DNA from: Candidatus Bathyarchaeota archaeon
Lineage (GTDB): Archaea; Thermoproteota; Bathyarchaeia; Bathyarchaeales; DTEX01
DNA length: 18,878 nt
Direction of reading: 5' to 3'
Assembly: GCA_003601725.1 (NCBI GenBank)
Contig: PIYJ01000015.1
Location: 1 to 18,878 of the forward strand
Shown piece by piece: positions 7,981 to 15,738 of this stretch. Each line of letters begins with the position of its first letter. Position 1 is the first letter of the stretch. The notes under the pieces were generated by a model. That model was not told the DNA's origin. It saw only the letters and a list, made by a program, of their open reading frames with translations, and ran no database searches. The position numbers and the translations under genes are program-made.

Positions 7981-8179
7981 TTTCAAATCACCGCTGAAAT
8001 AAATGTAAATGCTGATAATTAAGGGACACTGCGGAAAAAGTATTTCAAAATCTGAAACAGCCATTCCAACAGTTATTGACCCCGAAGAACAAAACATCTT
8101 GAATAAAGGATCCTATCTTCATCTGATGCTCCTGAAATTCCCAAATCAAACATTTTCCATCTCATCTAAAAGAAAAAAC

Positions 8180-8185
8180 TTTATA
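8180..8185 (+). promoter_or_regulatory. TATA box upstream of the decayed CDF gene
   Basis: TTTATA preceded by an A-rich tract (AGAAAAAAC) that could serve as the BRE lies about 32 bases before the ATG at 8215. The promoter appears intact although the gene is not. Confidence 0.45.
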
Positions 8186-8214
8186 GATTAAGCCGATGAG
8201 CAAATGTTCCTACC

Positions 8215-9192
8215 ATGCGCGTAGAGAATCGACATACAAGCGAATCCGCTGCGAAGAGGGGGATCCTCGCGGGTGCTTCCCTCGCTTTGATAGAAGTTGC
8301 TGGCGGGCTGCTCTCAAACAGCCTAGGGCTTCTTTCAAGCTCACCTAATACTCTAATCGATTTCATATCGTCAATAATCATGTTCATCGCTGTGAAAGAG
8401 AGCAGTAAGCCCCCCCGACGAGAAACACATGTATGGCCATGAAAAAATCCGAGTCAACCGCAGCGATCATCGAGGCCCTTCTCCTTCTACTCGGCTGTTC
8501 ATCGCCTCAGAGTGAGACGTGCCGGATCAAAGTTTTTCGTAGATGCGCATGTGAAGCTCTCCGGCGGGATGCCTCTCTATCAAGCACACTCGATCGCATC
8601 TCAGATAGAAAATAAAATATCAAAGGTTCTTCCCGGTTTGGATATTCTGATACATACTGAGCCTCACATTGGAGAAGATCTTACCACGATGATTCGAAGC
8701 ATCTCCCCGGAAATATCTGGGATTCGGAATATACATAACATAATTCTAAGAAATGTTTCAGGAAAGCTTTCAATCTCATGCCATGTTGAAATCGATCCTG
8801 AAGTTTTAATATCCCAAGCTCACGAAATCTCGTCACGATTAGAAGAACAAATAAGAAACAAAATAAAAAGCGTTGATTCAGTCATCACCCATCTCGAGCC
8901 GGCATCAGAAGATTCCGAATCTGTCTATAGACTTGAATCAGCCAATTTGTTGCAAAGAAAGATAGTGGAGATTGGTGAGACCATTCCCGGAGTCATCTTG
9001 CTTCATAACATCCAGCTTCTATGGCGGAATGGAAAATACAGCATCTCTCTTCACTGTACTGTTGATCCATCATTCTCCTTGAAAAGGGCTCATGAAATCG
9101 CCACAAAGATTGAAAACAAAATAAGGGCGCTTGATGAGAAGATAGATCAAATAGACGTGCATTGCGAACCAGAAGTTTCATCTTCAGCCTGA
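8215..9192 (+). pseudogene. Decayed CDF (cation diffusion facilitator) metal transporter with three C-terminal domains
   Basis: Frame 1 from ATG 8215 encodes CDF helices TM1-TM2 (ILAGASLALIEVAGGLLS, then TLIDFISSIIMFIAV) and breaks at a seven-C run (8410-8416). One base on, the frame reads DEKHMYGHEKI, the CDF loop. A second extra C at 8449-8450 shifts into ESTAAIIEALLLLLG (TM3 start). Then TM3-TM6, roughly 130 residues, are absent and the frame returns at about 8497 as VHRLRVRRAGSKFFVDAHV, the start of the cytoplasmic dimerisation domain. Three tandem copies of that domain follow (about 8500-8685, 8690-8925 and 8950-9180), each with a variant of the core SISxHVxIDPxxSLxxAHEI. The TM2 metal site normally has DAxHxxxD; here it is SSPNTLID, so the first Asp and the His are gone. 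Two frameshifts, a deletion and ligand loss make a working transporter impossible. The 226-residue part from GTG 8512 to 9192 remains open and could be an expressed remnant. Confidence 0.85.
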
Positions 9193-9306
9193 TCATTCAG
9201 AGAGATAAAAATTTAGACGTCTCATTCTCTCCTCATAGAAATCTATAATAAAGATTTTCGACTTCTACGTTGATTTAATGAAAAAACGGGGGGTGAACAA
9301 TTTAGA

Positions 9307-9786
9307 ATGGCAACCGTTCTCGTGGTCTATGACTCTGAAACGGGAAATACTGAAAAGGCGGCTAGACTGGTAGCTGAGGGAGTGAAAGAGGTCGAAGGGA
9401 TAGAATGTATCCTCAAGAGAGTAGACGATGTTTCCCTCGATGATCTCTTAAAATCAGACGGAATAATCATCGGTTCACCGACATACTACGGGTTAATGAG
9501 TGCAAAGATAAAGAGATTGCTAGACGAAAGCGTCAAGGTCCACGGTAAGCTTGAAGGAAAAGTAGGCGCTGCATTTACGTCTTCAGGTGGAACTGCTTCG
9601 GGAGCTGAAACGACTATTCTCTCAATTCTCGAGGCGTTTCTCATTCACGGCATGATCATACAGGGAAATCCACATAACCAGCATTATGGGTTAGCCGTTG
9701 TCGGAGCTCCAGATGCTAAAGAAGCAGATCGATGTAGAAAGTTTGGGACGAGAATAGCAAAACTTGTATCTAGACTTGCAAGATGA
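9307..9786 (+). CDS. Flavodoxin-like / WrbA-type FMN protein
   Basis: The 159-residue protein has the flavodoxin fold. The FMN phosphate loop is DSETGNTEKAA (residues 9-19), the second FMN loop is SPTYYGLMSAKIK (about 57-69) and the third is TSSGGTASGAETT, which resembles the WrbA-type TSSGxxxGGxETT. Proteins of this group are FMN-dependent NAD(P)H:quinone oxidoreductases or flavodoxin-like electron carriers. The length, shorter than the roughly 200 residues of bacterial WrbA, leaves catalysis versus electron carriage open. GGGTGA near 9291-9297 is a Shine-Dalgarno about ten bases before ATG 9307. It precedes the nucleotidyltransferase gene by 81 bases containing a separate TATA box, so the two are probably independent. 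Confidence 0.85.
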   Translation: MATVLVVYDSETGNTEKAARLVAEGVKEVEGIECILKRVDDVSLDDLLKSDGIIIGSPTYYGLMSAKIKRLLDESVKVHGKLEGKVGAAFTSSGGTASGAETTILSILEAFLIHGMIIQGNPHNQHYGLAVVGAPDAKEADRCRKFGTRIAKLVSRLAR

Positions 9787-9828
9787 CTTTTGCTTCTTCT
9801 CAGATCCCCCTATCTCCACATACTTAAT

Positions 9829-9836
9829 TTTATAAC
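9829..9836 (+). promoter_or_regulatory. TATA box of the sugar nucleotidyltransferase gene
   Basis: TTTATAAC within an AT-rich tract lies 32-39 bases before the TTG start at 9868. The predicted transcript would start near 9857, leaving a leader of about ten bases and no Shine-Dalgarno. Confidence 0.5.
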
Positions 9837-9867
9837 TTTTCTGGCGGATTTATTACTGTGAAAAACT

Positions 9868-11151
9868 TTGAAGGCGGTTGTTTTAGCTGCAGGGGAAGGT
9901 CGAAGATTACGTCCTATTACATTGACACGTCCTAAACACATGATTCCAATAGGCGGGAGACCGCTTCTTGAACATCACCTCCTATCATTGAGAGACTCAG
10001 GTATAAAAGAGACTCTGCTCGTTGTCAACTATAAATCCGATCAGATTAAGGGATACTTCGAAGACGGCTCAAATCTTGGAATAAAGATCGAATATATTCG
10101 CCAAAAAGAGACCGGGGGAACAGCAGATGCATTCGCATTAGCTGAAGACTATGTGAATGGAGACTTCTTAGCGACTTATGGAGACCTGCTGATAAGCTCT
10201 GAAGTTGTTAGATCAGCTTTAGATCTTCACTTGAGGGAATCTCCTGCGGCTACTCTTACAACCGTTGAAGTGGAGCATCCTGAGCGTTATGGGGTAATCA
10301 AAACAACTCAGAACAGAGTCGTAGAGATCGTTGAAAAACCTACGCCTGGGACGATAACCAGCAGACAAATTAATGCAGGCGTCTACGTCTTTTCACCTGA
10401 AATATTTAAAGCTATAAAGCGAACAGAGAGATCGCCGAGAGGAGAACAGGAGATAACAGATTCGATCAGGCTGCTTATAGAGAATGAAGAAACGGTTCTC
10501 GCTGCGAAGGTTTCAGCTGATCATTGGCTTGATGTTGGAAGACCGTGGGATCTTCTAGACGCAAATATGCGGGTCCTAAAGCATCTTGAGCCTAGAGTTT
10601 TAGGGCGAGTCGAAGGAGGGGCGCATATTGAAGGAGCAGTCTTTATAGAGGAAGAAGCGAGGATTCGTTCTGGCACTTATATTGAAGGACCAGCATATAT
10701 AGGGAAAGAGAGTGATGTTGGGCCGAACTGTTACGTTGGACCTTATACGAGTGTTGGAAGAAAAGTTAGGATTGGGAATGGAGCTGAGGTTAAAAATAGC
10801 ATTCTGATGAATGATGTCCATATTGGGCCTTTATCTTATGTAGTTGACAGCGTCATAGGGGAGGATTGTGACTTCGGAGCTGGAACAATCACGGCTAATT
10901 ATCGTTTCGACAGAAAGCCCATCAAGATGAGAGTTAAAGGCGAAATGGTTAGCACCGGCAGAGAGGAAATGGGCGTTGTCATGGGCGATGATGTGAAGAC
11001 CGGTGTAGGCGTACTTTTTATGCCGGGTGTAAAAGTCGGCTGCAACAGTTGGATTGGACCTAACATCGTTGTGTATAAAGATGTCCCGTCGAATACGATT
11101 ATGAGTCTTAAACAGCAGATTCGCCACGGTGATTTTTCGGAGAGAGACTAG
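9868..11151 (+). CDS. GlmU/ST0452-like sugar-1-phosphate nucleotidyltransferase with left-handed beta-helix domain
   Basis: The N-terminal domain (1 to about 228) is a nucleotidyltransferase: LAAGEGRRLRPITLTRPKHM is the nucleotide-binding signature, with further family blocks at EKPTPGTITSRQINAGVYVF and DHWLDVGRPWDLLDAN. It activates sugar-1-phosphates with UTP or dTTP. The C-terminal domain (about 235-420) is a hexapeptide-repeat left-handed beta-helix as in archaeal ST0452 and bacterial GlmU, which acetylate glucosamine-1-phosphate. Tyr324, Asn344, Lys350 and Lys353 align with acetyltransferase residues, but the position of the catalytic His (three before the Tyr) is Pro321, so acetyl transfer is doubtful. 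The start is TTG at 9868: the protein then begins MKAVVLAAGEG exactly at the conserved strand, and no in-frame ATG precedes it. Its product would feed glycan or cell-surface synthesis. Confidence 0.9.
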   Translation: MKAVVLAAGEGRRLRPITLTRPKHMIPIGGRPLLEHHLLSLRDSGIKETLLVVNYKSDQIKGYFEDGSNLGIKIEYIRQKETGGTADAFALAEDYVNGDFLATYGDLLISSEVVRSALDLHLRESPAATLTTVEVEHPERYGVIKTTQNRVVEIVEKPTPGTITSRQINAGVYVFSPEIFKAIKRTERSPRGEQEITDSIRLLIENEETVLAAKVSADHWLDVGRPWDLLDANMRVLKHLEPRVLGRVEGGAHIEGAVFIEEEARIRSGTYIEGPAYIGKESDVGPNCYVGPYTSVGRKVRIGNGAEVKNSILMNDVHIGPLSYVVDSVIGEDCDFGAGTITANYRFDRKPIKMRVKGEMVSTGREEMGVVMGDDVKTGVGVLFMPGVKVGCNSWIGPNIVVYKDVPSNTIMSLKQQIRHGDFSERD

Positions 11152-11197
11152 GAAAGATAATAAGTCTCTTATACAAAATATGACTGGGCTGATCTAA

Positions 11198-11623
11198 ATG
11201 TCAATGGCTCAAAGGAGATTTAACAGCGAAGTCGCCGCGCTTATAGATACTACAGTAACAGTCGTCACCACAGACAATAAAACATACACTGGAACATTGA
11301 TAGGCGTGAATCCGGAGAATCTAAACTTAATAATCTCAGACGTGAAAGACTCTGAGTCACGCTTTTTTCCCAGAATAGTGATCAGCGGAAACACTGTTGC
11401 ACGTATTTTATCCGCTCAAAAGGCTTTTGATTTGAGGGGACTAGCGGAGAGGCTTGAACGGGTCTTTCCGAGAATGGTTAAGCTCTATGAGAAAGAAGGT
11501 TTCATCTGGGTTATGGATAGAGTAAAAGTTACAGAGAAAGGAGTAGTTGAGGGCTCAGGTCCAGCTGCGGAGAGAGTTCAAAGAGTTTACTCACAGTTCT
11601 TGCGGGAATCTCAAGGGGAATAA
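11198..11623 (+). CDS. Archaeal Sm-like protein with C-terminal domain (SmAP3 type)
   Basis: Residues about 8-72 form an Sm fold: Sm1 covers ALIDTTVTVVTTDNKTYTGTLIGVNPENLNLIISDV and Sm2 is VISGNTVARI, with ISG in place of the usual IRG. Residues 75-141 are an additional mixed alpha/beta domain, as in crenarchaeal SmAP3 proteins, which are longer than the 75-80-residue SmAP1/2. Sm proteins assemble into heptameric rings (SmAP3 into larger forms) that bind U-rich RNA; the extra domain's role is unknown. ATG 11198 (or 11204) lies about 25 bases after CTTATACAAAATA, suggesting a nearly leaderless transcript separate from the upstream nucleotidyltransferase, which ends 46 bases earlier. A T-rich tract at 11658-11674 is a likely terminator. 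Confidence 0.87.
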   Translation: MSMAQRRFNSEVAALIDTTVTVVTTDNKTYTGTLIGVNPENLNLIISDVKDSESRFFPRIVISGNTVARILSAQKAFDLRGLAERLERVFPRMVKLYEKEGFIWVMDRVKVTEKGVVEGSGPAAERVQRVYSQFLRESQGE

Positions 11624-11657
11624 TTCTGATATCTATACTGATCTTCGGATCCAAATG

Positions 11658-11674
11658 TTTCCCTTTTTATTTTT
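11658..11674 (+). terminator. Poly-T terminator after the Sm gene
   Basis: TTTCCCTTTTTATTTTT begins 35 bases after the Sm stop codon and fits the U-rich intrinsic terminators of archaea. It is suggestive only. Confidence 0.35.
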
Positions 11675-11711
11675 GAAGCCGCCAAAAAAGGAATAGATGA
11701 TCAATTATGTT

Positions 11712-13025
11712 CTATTTGAAACCCGGCAGATATTTAGATTCAGCTTCAAACATCTCGTCGACCATTCTCCGCGTCTCATCTATCGTCAAAATCGAACTTG
11801 TAAGCGGATCAAGAAGGATCGCTTGAAAAGCTAACGTCTTATCTTTCTCCACAGCAGCCAAGACCCCTAATTCCTGAACGTTAATGTTCGTTCTGTTGAG
11901 AGCAGCGCATTGAGGTGGCAAGTCGCCGACATAGCATGGGTGGATTCCGTTCTTGTCGACGAGGCATGGAACTTCAACGCAGCAGCCGCGGGGCAGATTC
12001 GTAATCAACCCTTCATTCTTCACATTCCCGTTTATGCGGGTGGGTTCGCCGGTCTCCATCGAGTGTATTATGGCTGAGCAGTACTCCCTGCTTCTGCGAA
12101 GCGGTATTTTCTCATCGCTTTGTATTAGTTGTTTCATCAGTTCATCTCGTTTTTTGCGTCTTTCTTCCATAACCTCCAATCTTTTAACTGGATCGATAAG
12201 CTTGAATCTTTCAAAGAGTTCAGGCCGCTTCCTAAAGTAGGGAACATACTCCGACATGTGCTGACTTGATTCAGTATTGAAGTACCCGAATGCTTTGAAT
12301 ATCTCAACTCGAACAATATCCGCACCCGCCCAATGAGCGTCAGGTCGGGAATATACATTCGGGTCTTTAAATTTCTCCCTGAGAAGCGGGTAGGCATCCT
12401 TCCCTTTCCATTTTAGCTCCAAGAACCATGCCATGTGATTTATTCCAGCAACCCAGTAAGATATCTCATTTAAAGGTGCACCTAGATATCTTGCAAGTTC
12501 AGCGGCTGTTCCCTGCACGCTGTGACAAAGTCCAACATTTTTGATCTTTGAATAATCATTCATAGCCCAGCAGAGCATGGCCATTGGATTCGTGTAATTA
12601 ATCAGCAAAGCGTCAGGACACAAGTCTTCAGCATCGTGGCAGATGTCTAAAAGGACAGGTATGTGCTTCAAGGCGTAGAATACTCCTCCCGGCCCTATGG
12701 TATCTCCGATTGCTTGTTTTACTCCGTATTTTGCAGGGATCTCTATATCCAGCCTAGTAGCATCTAAACCTCCAACTCTAATCGAGACTATGATATAGTC
12801 GGCTCCTTCCAGAGCGGTCTTTCGGTCAGTTGTAGATTCCAATCTAGTCTCAAGTTTATGCTGAGTTATCAGCTTCTTTGCGAAGGCTGTTGTTAATTCC
12901 AGAGCTTCCTCGTCAATATCCACCAATGAAATCGTGCAATTCCTAAGCTCAGGATAGGACAGAATATCTGTGATCAAATTCTTAGCAAAGACATGGCTTC
13001 CAGCGCCGATTATTACGACTTTCAA
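11712..13025 (-). CDS. Glycoside hydrolase family 4 enzyme, CHSV type (MelA/alpha-galactosidase or galacturonidase-like)
   Basis: A second GH4 enzyme, only distantly similar to the one at 5402-6730. From the TTG at 13025 it has 437 residues and begins MKVVIIGAGSHVFAKNLI, the NAD+ Rossmann motif. It has NYTNPM (Asn146), the metal-binding Cys167 in GLCHSV, and His197 in VAGINHM, so the catalytic set is complete. The CHSV tetrad is associated with alpha-galactosidases and alpha-galacturonidases in this family (recalled from literature). The TTG is chosen over an ATG at 13058 because GGTGAT (13035-13030) is correctly placed before it and the TTG puts the protein start at the first beta strand, as in homologues. 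It is downstream of the PAC2 gene on the same strand after 170 bases, so it probably has its own promoter. Confidence 0.9.
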   Translation of the reverse strand: MKVVIIGAGSHVFAKNLITDILSYPELRNCTISLVDIDEEALELTTAFAKKLITQHKLETRLESTTDRKTALEGADYIIVSIRVGGLDATRLDIEIPAKYGVKQAIGDTIGPGGVFYALKHIPVLLDICHDAEDLCPDALLINYTNPMAMLCWAMNDYSKIKNVGLCHSVQGTAAELARYLGAPLNEISYWVAGINHMAWFLELKWKGKDAYPLLREKFKDPNVYSRPDAHWAGADIVRVEIFKAFGYFNTESSQHMSEYVPYFRKRPELFERFKLIDPVKRLEVMEERRKKRDELMKQLIQSDEKIPLRRSREYCSAIIHSMETGEPTRINGNVKNEGLITNLPRGCCVEVPCLVDKNGIHPCYVGDLPPQCAALNRTNINVQELGVLAAVEKDKTLAFQAILLDPLTSSILTIDETRRMVDEMFEAESKYLPGFK

Positions 13026-13195
13026 ATAAATCACCACAGGATAATATTCATTTAGCATCTGCCTAATTAGCTTATGCGTAATCTTTGATTCTTTATTTTT
13101 GTAAACATAATACGATTTTGGATCGTGTTGATGTATTCCACAAAAATAAGTTGAACATCAAATGCTTCCGTACGCATCACAAAAATCATAAGAGC

Positions 13196-13951
13196 CTAGA
13201 CGAACCAGTTAGGCCTCGGTCTAGGGGTTTTTCTCATCTGTTTTTTTGCTAAAACTCCGAAGTCGAATGGAGCGAGAAAATCTGCTAGATCCTCAGAATC
13301 CTTCAATTCCTCTAAATCAAGATTCAATCCCAAGATTCCTGAGATCGCCTTTAATACTTCCCGAGCACCCGCCACATCCAGTCTGTCACCAGAAGTTTCA
13401 GCAAGTAAACAGAATCCTCGCATTCCACGAAGAGCCGCTAATCCGACGAGAAGCCCAGCTACGCCGTAGATCTGCCCGCTGAGAATCTCTGCGCCTAGGG
13501 ATGCCGCCGTCTTTGCTGTTTCTGGATCTGAAGCTGCGTAGTAAAGATTCGGTCTTTCTACTTTCTTTCCCGGTCTATATCCCCCTAAAGTTATGACGTA
13601 TTTACATCCAAATTTTTCAGAGACATCTAAAATTGCGCTGCAAAGTTCATATTGGCCTTGGCGTGTAAGAGCTTGAGCGTTTCCATATAGAAGAATGAGG
13701 TCTCGTTCTCCATGATTTTTTCCTTGATAATAGTAGAGACGGCAAAAAGGCGATTTTAGAACCCCCGTTTTTTCTACAACGGAAATGTCTGGGAAGGCGG
13801 TGGATCTAATCTCGCCGAGAATTCTTGCTTTCAGTTTCTTAATTAGAAAAGCAACTGCTATGTTAGCTACGAGTCCTATTCCTGGAAGCCCTTCTACCAG
13901 TATCGGATCTTTAAGCTTAAGATTCTCAAGTATCTTGATTTCACAGCCCAA
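13196..13951 (-). CDS. PAC2-family protein (proteasome assembly chaperone-like)
   Basis: This 251-residue protein carries the PAC2 signature near the N-terminus (DPILVEGLPGIGLVANIAVA), the core block KYVITLGGYRPGKK and the segment YGVAGLLVGLAALRGMRGFC with a following Glu-Thr-Ser. Archaeal PAC2 proteins (PbaA, PbaB and relatives) bind the proteasome alpha ring or act as related ATP-independent assembly factors. The C-terminus ends in a basic, proline-rich tail PRPRPNWFV. Its last three residues, hydrophobic-aromatic-X, resemble the HbYX docking tail used by proteasome activators and assembly chaperones, with Phe in place of Tyr. The start is TTG at 13951, as no in-frame ATG fits; the N-terminus is then MGCEIKILENLKLKD. 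It is divergent from the TIM-barrel gene. Confidence 0.85.
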   Translation of the reverse strand: MGCEIKILENLKLKDPILVEGLPGIGLVANIAVAFLIKKLKARILGEIRSTAFPDISVVEKTGVLKSPFCRLYYYQGKNHGERDLILLYGNAQALTRQGQYELCSAILDVSEKFGCKYVITLGGYRPGKKVERPNLYYAASDPETAKTAASLGAEILSGQIYGVAGLLVGLAALRGMRGFCLLAETSGDRLDVAGAREVLKAISGILGLNLDLEELKDSEDLADFLAPFDFGVLAKKQMRKTPRPRPNWFV

Positions 13952-14107
13952 CCCTAGACACCTTCTCTAACAATGTCTCATCGACAAAATTTTTGTGTAA
14001 GTCATCTCCATTGCGCCATGTTGAAAGGGACGTGTCGACTCAGACAGGATATTTTGAAAGTCATAATCTTTCGATTTCTAAATGTTCATTCTTATCTTTC
14101 CTATTGT

Positions 14108-14118
14108 AATATATATTT
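14108..14118 (+). promoter_or_regulatory. TATA box of the TIM-barrel isomerase gene
   Basis: AATATATATTT is a strong TATA match 35-45 bases before the preferred ATG at 14153. It falls inside a longer open frame that starts at 13973, which argues that the extension is not translated. Confidence 0.5.
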
Positions 14119-14152
14119 AGCGCTATTAGAAATGAAGAGCAGGGAGCAGGGT

Positions 14153-15007
14153 ATGTTTAAAAATTTAAATCTTGACGCCTTAGGCTTCAAAGCATCGTTC
14201 TATGAATCAGTGGAGCTAGCATCTCTCGGAGGGTTCGAAGGGATAGATCTCAACGTTCAGGAGATGATGAGCCTTTTGGAAAAGAAATCCGCAGCGGAGA
14301 TGAATGGAATCCTAGAAGAGAAGGGGTTGAGGTGGGGCGGATGGGTATTGCCCATCAGGCTTAGCGGAGACAAGAAGGACTTTCAAAGAGGACTTGAGAG
14401 GCTCCCTGATATCGCTGAGAAGGCACGGGAGCTTGGATGCCTTCGAACATATACTTGGGTGATACCTTTCTCGGATGAGCTACCCTTTAAAGAGAATTTT
14501 AGCCTTCATGTGGAAAGAGTAAGGGCTGTAGCTGATCTCTTAAATGAGTATAATTGTCGATTGGGAGTTGAATTCATAGCGCCTAAAACGTTGCGTCTCG
14601 GCCATAAATACGAGTTTATTCATGATATGAGGGGGATGCTTGATCTTCTCGAAGCGGTGGGAGCAGATAATGTTGGATTATTGCTAGACTCTTGGCATTG
14701 GTACACGTCTTATGGGACTATAGATCAGATTTTAGGGCTGAAGGGAAAAGATGTGGTTTATGTCCACATCAATGATGCTCCTGCGGGGATACCGATAGAT
14801 GAACAAATCGATAACGTTAGGTGCTTGCCCGGGGAAACGGGGATAATCGATATAACTGGATTTCTGAAGGCATTAAGAAAAATAGGGTATGACGGCCCTG
14901 TTACCCCTGAACCTTTCGATAAGAAACTGAGGGAAATGCCGATTCGTGAGGCTGTTCTCAAAGTAAGCGAAGCTGTCAACAAGGTCTGGCATTCAGCGGA
15001 ACTTTAA
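14153..15007 (+). CDS. Xylose-isomerase-like TIM-barrel sugar phosphate isomerase/epimerase
   Basis: The protein (284 residues from ATG 14153) belongs to the AP-endonuclease-2/xylose isomerase TIM-barrel superfamily. Metal and catalytic residues are visible at the expected places: Glu140 in GVEFIAP, Asp179 and His182 in LLLDSWHWY, His205 in YVHINDAP and Glu253 in VTPEPF. Such enzymes isomerise or epimerise free or phosphorylated sugars, and the set here suggests an active metalloenzyme. The exact substrate is unknown; the nearby GH4 enzymes point to sugar or uronate catabolism. The frame is open to 13973, but the Shine-Dalgarno AGGGAG (14141-14146) and the TATA box at 14108 favour ATG 14153; an intermediate ATG at 14132 is less likely. 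It converges with the winged-helix gene. Confidence 0.85.
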   Translation: MFKNLNLDALGFKASFYESVELASLGGFEGIDLNVQEMMSLLEKKSAAEMNGILEEKGLRWGGWVLPIRLSGDKKDFQRGLERLPDIAEKARELGCLRTYTWVIPFSDELPFKENFSLHVERVRAVADLLNEYNCRLGVEFIAPKTLRLGHKYEFIHDMRGMLDLLEAVGADNVGLLLDSWHWYTSYGTIDQILGLKGKDVVYVHINDAPAGIPIDEQIDNVRCLPGETGIIDITGFLKALRKIGYDGPVTPEPFDKKLREMPIREAVLKVSEAVNKVWHSAEL

Positions 15008-15165
15008 GGACCATGATACGTTAAGCAAAGAAAAAGTTAGGTGAATGGTAATCCAATTCTTTCTTGGGCCTTAGACTCGATCCTAAGCATTCTCCTGTTT
15101 TAGTCAAGACTTGCTATAGCGGAGTTGGCAGATCAAATTTTTAGTCGTCTCTCAGGGATTGAGAC

Positions 15166-15615
15166 TCATTTCCTAGTGGATATCTCTTCTTGTCTAAAGA
15201 AGAGGCCTAATGTCCGATCGATCGTCTCAGCCACTTTGTGAATGTTTTCAAGCACACGGGTAATGTCCCGCTGTATCTCCTCAACTGTGTTTCTTAGGCT
15301 TCTTCCCCTAAGTTTATAGAGTCCCTCTTGATGGATCACTAAGCCGCTTTTTATCATTTTATTTAGGTGATGAACTATCGTTCCTCTAGTTAAGTTAAGC
15401 CTTTGGGCAAGCTCGTCGCTTGTTAACCCCTTGTTTGTCCTCGCGGCCTCAACTATCTCTTTGAAGATTCGGTAGGCAGTTTTCTGTTTGTCTCTGGGCT
15501 CTAGGAAGCCGAAGCTTCTGCAGATCCATTCAAGGTCGCTTTCATAATCTATCGTAGGTAGGATCCTTATGTCGAAGATTCTGTATTCAGCTAAGGTTCC
15601 CTCAAATAGAGCCAT
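15166..15615 (-). CDS. Winged-helix (ArsR-like) transcriptional regulator, divergent from the thermosome gene
   Basis: This 149-residue protein has a winged helix in the middle (about 48-103): KGLTSDELAQRLNLTRGTIVHHLNKMI is the helix-turn-helix and GLVIHQEGLYKLRG is the wing. The N-terminal 45 residues (RILPTIDYESDLEWICRSFG) are an additional segment. The C-terminal 40 residues (RNTVEEIQRDITRVLENIH) form a helix typical of a dimerisation coil. There are no cysteine pairs for metal sensing. It is encoded head-to-head with the thermosome gene across a 123-base spacer, so control of chaperonin expression, comparable to the archaeal heat-shock regulator Phr, is plausible but inferred. GATGATC lies just upstream of the ATG at 15615. 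Confidence 0.8.
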   Translation of the reverse strand: MALFEGTLAEYRIFDIRILPTIDYESDLEWICRSFGFLEPRDKQKTAYRIFKEIVEAARTNKGLTSDELAQRLNLTRGTIVHHLNKMIKSGLVIHQEGLYKLRGRSLRNTVEEIQRDITRVLENIHKVAETIDRTLGLFFRQEEISTRK

Positions 15616-15674
15616 TAGAGATCATCTCGGCTAAATTTAGTCTACTTGTTCACAATTTATTTTTCTAGTAAAAC

Positions 15675-15707
15675 TTATATATTTTTGGTTTATTATGAAA
15701 ATCAAAA
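15675..15707 (+). promoter_or_regulatory. Thermosome promoter with overlapping imperfect inverted repeat
   Basis: TTATATAT (15675-15682) is a strong TATA box. It is directly followed by an imperfect inverted repeat, TTTTGGTTTA (15683-15692), spacer TTATG, AAAATCAAAA (15698-15707), matching at 8 of 10 positions. This covers the expected transcription start about 25 bases after the TATA box, a classic site for repression in archaea. A smaller palindrome CTAAATTTAG lies near 15633-15642, closer to the divergent regulator. Confidence 0.5.
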
Positions 15708-15738
15708 GGTCAGCAAATGGAAAAGAGGTAGATAAAAA

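Noticed and set aside
8410..8416. Programmed frameshift at the C7 run of the CDF gene
   Set aside because: A second uncompensated insertion, a missing membrane core and lost metal ligands make decay a better explanation.
13973..14152. Sixty-codon N-terminal extension of the TIM-barrel protein
   Set aside because: The TATA box at 14108 lies inside it, a Shine-Dalgarno precedes ATG 14153, and the extension has no barrel-like sequence.
15008..15165. tRNA or small RNA between the TIM-barrel and regulator genes
   Set aside because: No cloverleaf, T-loop (GGTTCRANNC) or strong stem could be found; it looks like a convergent terminator region.
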